From contig JAPLWR010000022.1 of assembly GCA_026396495.1 (NCBI GenBank), positions 1 through 5,044 on the forward strand: a stretch of DNA of 5,044 nucleotides. The letters are read 5' to 3'. The DNA is from Candidatus Magasanikiibacteriota bacterium. Its GTDB lineage: Bacteria; Patescibacteriota; Patescibacteriia; Magasanikbacterales; UBA10003. The translations under genes were made by a program, and so were the position numbers. Under the pieces are notes generated by a model. That model made no database searches. It was not told the DNA's origin and saw nothing but the letters and a program-made list of their open reading frames with translations. Shown piece by piece: positions 1 through 5,044 of this stretch (position 1 is the stretch's first letter; every line of letters starts with the position of its first letter).

Positions 1-1152
<1,152 letters not shown>

Positions 1153-1154
1153 TC

Positions 1155-1196
1155 AAAAAACTCCACCATCCGCCGGCTGGCGGATGGTGGAGTTTT
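1155..1196 (-). terminator. Rho-independent terminator of gyrB
   Basis: Arms 1160-1174 and 1179-1193 are perfectly complementary over 15 bp around a 4-nt loop (1175-1178). The stem can extend through A/T pairs to 1157-1196. On the minus strand it is followed by six T residues (1155-1160). It begins 12 nt past the gyrB stop codon and precedes the purA promoter. The plus-strand side has only four T residues and no gene leading into it, so it is read as a minus-strand terminator. The core is the inverted repeat CCGCC-GGCT-GGCGG. Confidence 0.9.
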
Positions 1197-1207
1197 GGTA
1201 AACCTTT

Positions 1208-3331
<2,124 letters not shown>

Positions 3332-3333
3332 CT

Positions 3334-3362
3334 ATTGTAACAGATTTTGGGATAAGAGGCAA
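3334..3362 (-). promoter_or_regulatory. Candidate gyrB promoter
   Basis: On the minus strand TTGCCT (3357-3362) and TACAAT (3334-3339) are separated by exactly 17 nt (3340-3356). Transcription would begin near 3327. That leaves a leader of about 44 nt before the ATG at 3283 and almost none before the alternative TTG at 3322. The match to a housekeeping sigma-70 promoter is good. Confidence 0.65.
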
Positions 3363-3401
3363 TGTTTTTGAAGAGTTTTTTTGAGTGAATCCGGGGGGGC
3401 A

Positions 3402-3430
3402 TTGACAAAAGGCACCAAAAGTGGTAAATT
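3402..3430 (+). promoter_or_regulatory. Candidate promoter with consensus -35 and extended -10 for the 3588 gene
   Basis: A perfect TTGACA -35 box (3402-3407) is followed after 17 nt by TAAATT (3425-3430), preceded by an extended -10 TG (3422-3423). Start of transcription is expected near 3437, giving a leader of about 150 nt. The promoter is back to back with that of gyrB; the two -35 boxes are about 40 bp apart. Confidence 0.65.
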
Positions 3431-3436
3431 AAGCAG

Positions 3437-3587
3437 TCAATTTTGTTCTTTAAATTTAGCTAAATATTTTCCTGGCTTTCTAAAAGGTTTCAAGGAGGCT
3501 TTTTAGAAGGCTGGGAATGGTTCCCCGCTAGTCTAGTCAAGCAACACGGTTCTGTTTGAACCAGTTGCTTTACCAAGGAGAACGGTC
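3437..3587 (+). promoter_or_regulatory. Structured 5' leader of the 3588 gene, possible cis-regulatory RNA
   Basis: The leader between the predicted transcription start and the ATG can fold into three hairpins. Hairpin A: 3475-3487 pairs with 3499-3511 over 13 bp with two G-T wobbles, and may extend out to 3471/3515. Its 11-nt loop carries AAGGAGG (3492-3498). Hairpin B: GC at 3510-3511 and GGGAA at 3513-3517 pair with TTCCC and GC up to 3528, with one mismatch. It shares bases with A, so the two cannot be complete together. Hairpin C: 3539-3545 pairs with 3564-3570 and 3548-3552 with 3558-3562, closing a TGTTT loop and ending 4 nt before the true ribosome site AAGGAG (3575-3580). None has a T-run on the plus strand, so none is an intrinsic terminator. 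I do not recognise a known riboswitch class. Regulation by switching between A and B is inference. Confidence 0.4.
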
Positions 3588-4190
3588 ATGAAAGACAAGT
3601 TCACCATGTCGACAGGTCAAGCAGATGAACTGGCCAAAGCGTTGGGCCGTAATGGTTGGACCAACGCTGATGTGAAGCAGGCTTGCCAAGGTCATGTTCT
3701 GGGCGAGATGCTTTCTTTTCTCCGTGGTGGTGCTGACATTGTCCCTCTCGCCCTCTCCGCAACGGTGGAGAAGCTGTCCGAGCACCTGATCGACACCTCA
3801 GCCGCTCCATTTCTGCCCGAAGGCTGGAAGGTGGAGGAGCACAAGAAGGGTGGGCAGTTCCTCCTCGATCCCACCAAGGTGCGTCTGCGCCTGTCCCACT
3901 ACCAGCAGGGTGGCAGGATCACCAGCGGCTACGACCTCCGCAAGGAACTGGCTGGTATCCGTGTCCTGAACGCTTGCGTTCTGGATTACTTGCTGGCCCA
4001 CCCCGAACTCATCCCCGAGTCATGGAAGAGCAAGTACGTGTACTTCTGGGGGACGATCTACCGCGGCGCGGGTGGTAACCTCTACGTTCGCTCCCTGTGC
4101 TGGAACGACGGTGGGTGGTACGGGAGCTGCCGCTGGCTCGGCCGCGACTGGCACGGCTGCGGCCCGGCGGCCGTGGTTGCAAGTATCTAG
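3588..4190 (+). CDS. Uncharacterised protein with C-terminal variable-region-like segment (candidate DGR target)
   Basis: A 200-residue protein of unknown function. It starts at the ATG with AAGGAG 7 nt upstream and stops at TAG. Residues 1-70 look helical and soluble (STGQADELAKALGRNGWT near the start), with no signal peptide or membrane segment. Residues 80-135 are a mixed charged region. Residues 139-172 contain PELIPESWK, then an aromatic strand YVYFWGTIYR and a YVRSLCW segment. The last 30 residues place Trp172, Trp177, Trp183 and Trp188 among small or polar residues (N, D, G, Y, S, C, R, H) and end in PAAVVASI. From memory, Parcubacteria carry proteins of this type whose FWGTIYR and PAAV segments are constant while the residues between the Trp positions differ; this was not searched. 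A C-terminal variable segment is typical of DGR target proteins, but the usual reverse transcriptase and template are not in this window. The gene is visibly more GC-rich than its neighbours, uses many C-ending codons, and has its own promoter and terminator. Confidence 0.85.
   Translation: MKDKFTMSTGQADELAKALGRNGWTNADVKQACQGHVLGEMLSFLRGGADIVPLALSATVEKLSEHLIDTSAAPFLPEGWKVEEHKKGGQFLLDPTKVRLRLSHYQQGGRITSGYDLRKELAGIRVLNACVLDYLLAHPELIPESWKSKYVYFWGTIYRGAGGNLYVRSLCWNDGGWYGSCRWLGRDWHGCGPAAVVASI
4098..4178 (+). repeat. Candidate DGR variable region within the 3588 gene
   Basis: Four TGG codons (4101, 4116, 4134, 4149) and one CTC codon (4137) frame 16 other codons between 4104 and 4163. Thirteen of these end in C. 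All thirteen have A or G in second position, with all four bases in first position, and all eight possible codons of the form N(A/G)C are present. This is what adenine-directed mutagenesis of AAC or AGC template codons would leave, while adenine-free TGG and CTC codons stay fixed. Few adenines remain in the segment. The boundaries are approximate because no template repeat is available for comparison. Confidence 0.5.
4159..4173 (+). other. G/C-only run at the end of the variable region (IMH-like)
   Basis: Fifteen consecutive G or C bases occupy the end of the candidate variable region and the start of the constant PAAV codons. In the Bordetella phage BPP-1 retroelement the initiation of mutagenic homing site contains a G/C-only stretch of similar length at the 3' end of the variable repeat. 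The resemblance is positional and compositional only; a GC-rich gene could produce such a run by chance. Confidence 0.3.
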
Positions 4191-4206
4191 AAATTAGACC
4201 TTTACC

Positions 4207-4254
4207 CCCGTGTTTCATCAAACCACAACGGTTTTGATAAACACGGGCTTTTTT
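4207..4254 (+). terminator. Rho-independent terminator after the 3588 gene
   Basis: CCCGTGTTT (4207-4215) pairs with AAACACGGG (4239-4247). After a bulged C, ATCAAA (4217-4222) pairs with TTTGAT (4233-4238), then CC with GG past a bulged T, closing a 5-nt loop (4225-4229). The stem is followed by C and six T residues (4249-4254). It begins 16 nt after the TAG stop. Its position just past the candidate variable region is also where a DGR cruciform would lie, so a double role is possible but unproven. Confidence 0.9.
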
Positions 4255-4270
4255 ATTATCCCAAATTTTT

Positions 4271-4279
4271 TGGTATACT
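4271..4279 (+). promoter_or_regulatory. Candidate extended -10 promoter of the 4288 gene
   Basis: TGG then TATACT (4274-4279) forms an extended -10 element. At the expected -35 position (about 4251-4256) there is only TTTTAT, which overlaps the preceding terminator's T-run. Transcription would start near 4286, about two bases before the ATG, which implies a leaderless or nearly leaderless mRNA. Confidence 0.55.
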
Positions 4280-4287
4280 ACCTATAT

Positions 4288-5044
4288 ATGCCAACAGAAC
4301 CAGAAAATTTAAATGGTGTTGACGAGGATCTCACAGAGAAACAACTTAAGTGGGGTTATTGGTACACCACTCATCGTCCGCAATTATATAAAAGCCTGAT
4401 TTGGTCTTTAGTTGTTTTTTGTATTTTGCTTGGTGGCTACAATATCTATTATTGGGGTGATTATTTAATTTTTGGTTATACTAATGATCAGAAATTAATG
4501 TTGGAATTACGTTCTAATATCCTTAGGTCTCCTAACTTGTTAGAACATTTTGCTGCTAAACCAATAACTATTGGTGGAGTTATCTCTTATCCGGCTGGAG
4601 ACAAAACTGATGCTTTGGCTATGGTGTCCAATCCTGATCCAGATTTTATCGCCACAATAGATTACTCCTTTGTTTTAAATGGACAAAAATTGGAAACTCG
4701 GCAGTCTGTTGTTCTGCCTTCAGAAAATAAATATATCGCGGAGTTAGGTATTAAAGGTGGAGGAGTAGTGGATTTTAATTTAATAAAAGTTTCTTGGCAA
4801 AGAATTTCTGCACATAAAATTAGTAACCCCGTCGCTTATAAAGAAGCCAGGATACAATTTGAGTTGTTAGATTTTAATTATAGTAGCAGTCCTTATAGTC
4901 GTATTAGTTTTTCTATTAAAAATAATTCTTTTTTTGGATATTATCAGGCCAATTTTTTAGTCTTGCTTAGAAATTATGAAAATATAATTGGAGTAGAAAA
5001 AATTGTAATTGATAATTTTCCTGCAGGATCCAAACAATTAGTAG
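4288..5044 (+). CDS. Uncharacterised single-pass membrane protein, N-terminal 252 residues (3' end outside window)
   Basis: Not recognised as a named family. Residues 1-35 are polar, acidic then mixed (MPTEPENLNG at the start, then KWGYWYTTHRPQLYK). One hydrophobic stretch at about 36-56 (SLIWSLVVFCILLGG and following) should be a membrane anchor. With a basic flank before it and no cleavage site apparent, a cytoplasmic N-terminus and an outside C-terminal part are inferred. The rest (60-252) is rich in beta-prone and Asn, Tyr, Ser and Phe residues, including NPDPDFIATIDYSFVLNG and SIKNNSFFGYYQANFLVLLRN. This looks like two beta-sandwich-type modules and recalls domains of CPR surface-anchored hypothetical proteins. 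The frame stays open to the right edge. No Shine-Dalgarno sequence precedes the ATG, and the next in-frame ATG (near residue 72) would delete the anchor, so this start is kept. The gene is AT-rich, in sharp contrast to the frame before it. Confidence 0.85.
   Translation, partial: MPTEPENLNGVDEDLTEKQLKWGYWYTTHRPQLYKSLIWSLVVFCILLGGYNIYYWGDYLIFGYTNDQKLMLELRSNILRSPNLLEHFAAKPITIGGVISYPAGDKTDALAMVSNPDPDFIATIDYSFVLNGQKLETRQSVVLPSENKYIAELGIKGGGVVDFNLIKVSWQRISAHKISNPVAYKEARIQFELLDFNYSSSPYSRISFSIKNNSFFGYYQANFLVLLRNYENIIGVEKIVIDNFPAGSKQLV

Noticed and set aside
3517..3531. Four-codon open frame ATG-GTT-CCC-CGC-TAG in the leader, downstream of AAGGAGG
   Set aside because: The AAGGAGG lies 18 nt before this ATG, too far for normal initiation, and the frame is too short to argue for a leader peptide.
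3471..3570. Leader hairpins as attenuator terminators
   Set aside because: None is followed by a T-run on the plus strand, so intrinsic termination is not supported.
3570..4221. Minus-strand open frames of 61-71 codons opposite the 3588 gene
   Set aside because: GC-rich DNA rarely contains antisense stops; these overlap one another, lack ribosome sites and give Arg/Ser-rich translations typical of shadow frames.
4207..4254. Bidirectional terminator
   Set aside because: On the minus strand the stem is followed by mixed sequence without a T-run, and no gene enters from the right on that strand.

Overview
The window looks like chromosomal DNA of a Candidate Phyla Radiation (Patescibacteria, Parcubacteria-like) bacterium. 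This rests on three things: the 200-residue GC-rich reading frame at 3588-4190, which resembles a protein type I recall from Parcubacteria genomes; a GyrB with a lysine-rich N-terminus and a charged insertion; and an uncharacterised one-helix membrane protein. No alignment was run, so the lineage is an inference. Stops used are TAA and TAG, and no in-frame TGA is read through.

Layout. Positions 1-1077 (minus) hold the N-terminal 359 residues of adenylosuccinate synthetase (purA), cut by the window edge. A strong minus-strand terminator at 1155-1196 separates it from gyrB, and purA has its own candidate promoter just past that terminator. Positions 1208-3283 (minus) hold a complete gyrB, 691 residues from the preferred ATG. 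The 3284-3587 stretch is a divergent regulatory region: a gyrB promoter fires leftward, and a promoter with a consensus -35 fires rightward into a roughly 150-nt structured leader.

Positions 3588-4190 (plus) encode a 200-residue protein of unknown function. Its last 30 codons look like a diversity-generating retroelement (DGR) variable region. Invariant Trp codons alternate with codons of the form N-A/G-C, and all eight such codons occur. A 15-nt G/C-only run and then a hairpin follow in the places where a DGR initiation element and cruciform would sit. The hairpin also reads as an ordinary terminator (4207-4254). No reverse transcriptase or template repeat lies in this window. Finally, 4288-5044 (plus) is the start of an uncharacterised membrane-anchored protein, cut by the right edge, whose mRNA appears to be leaderless.

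purA and gyrB are unrelated housekeeping genes that happen to lie in tandem. The 3400-4255 segment, with its own promoter, leader, frame and terminator and a coding part visibly richer in GC than its neighbours, reads as a self-contained cassette between them and the next gene. It is the most interesting part of the window.
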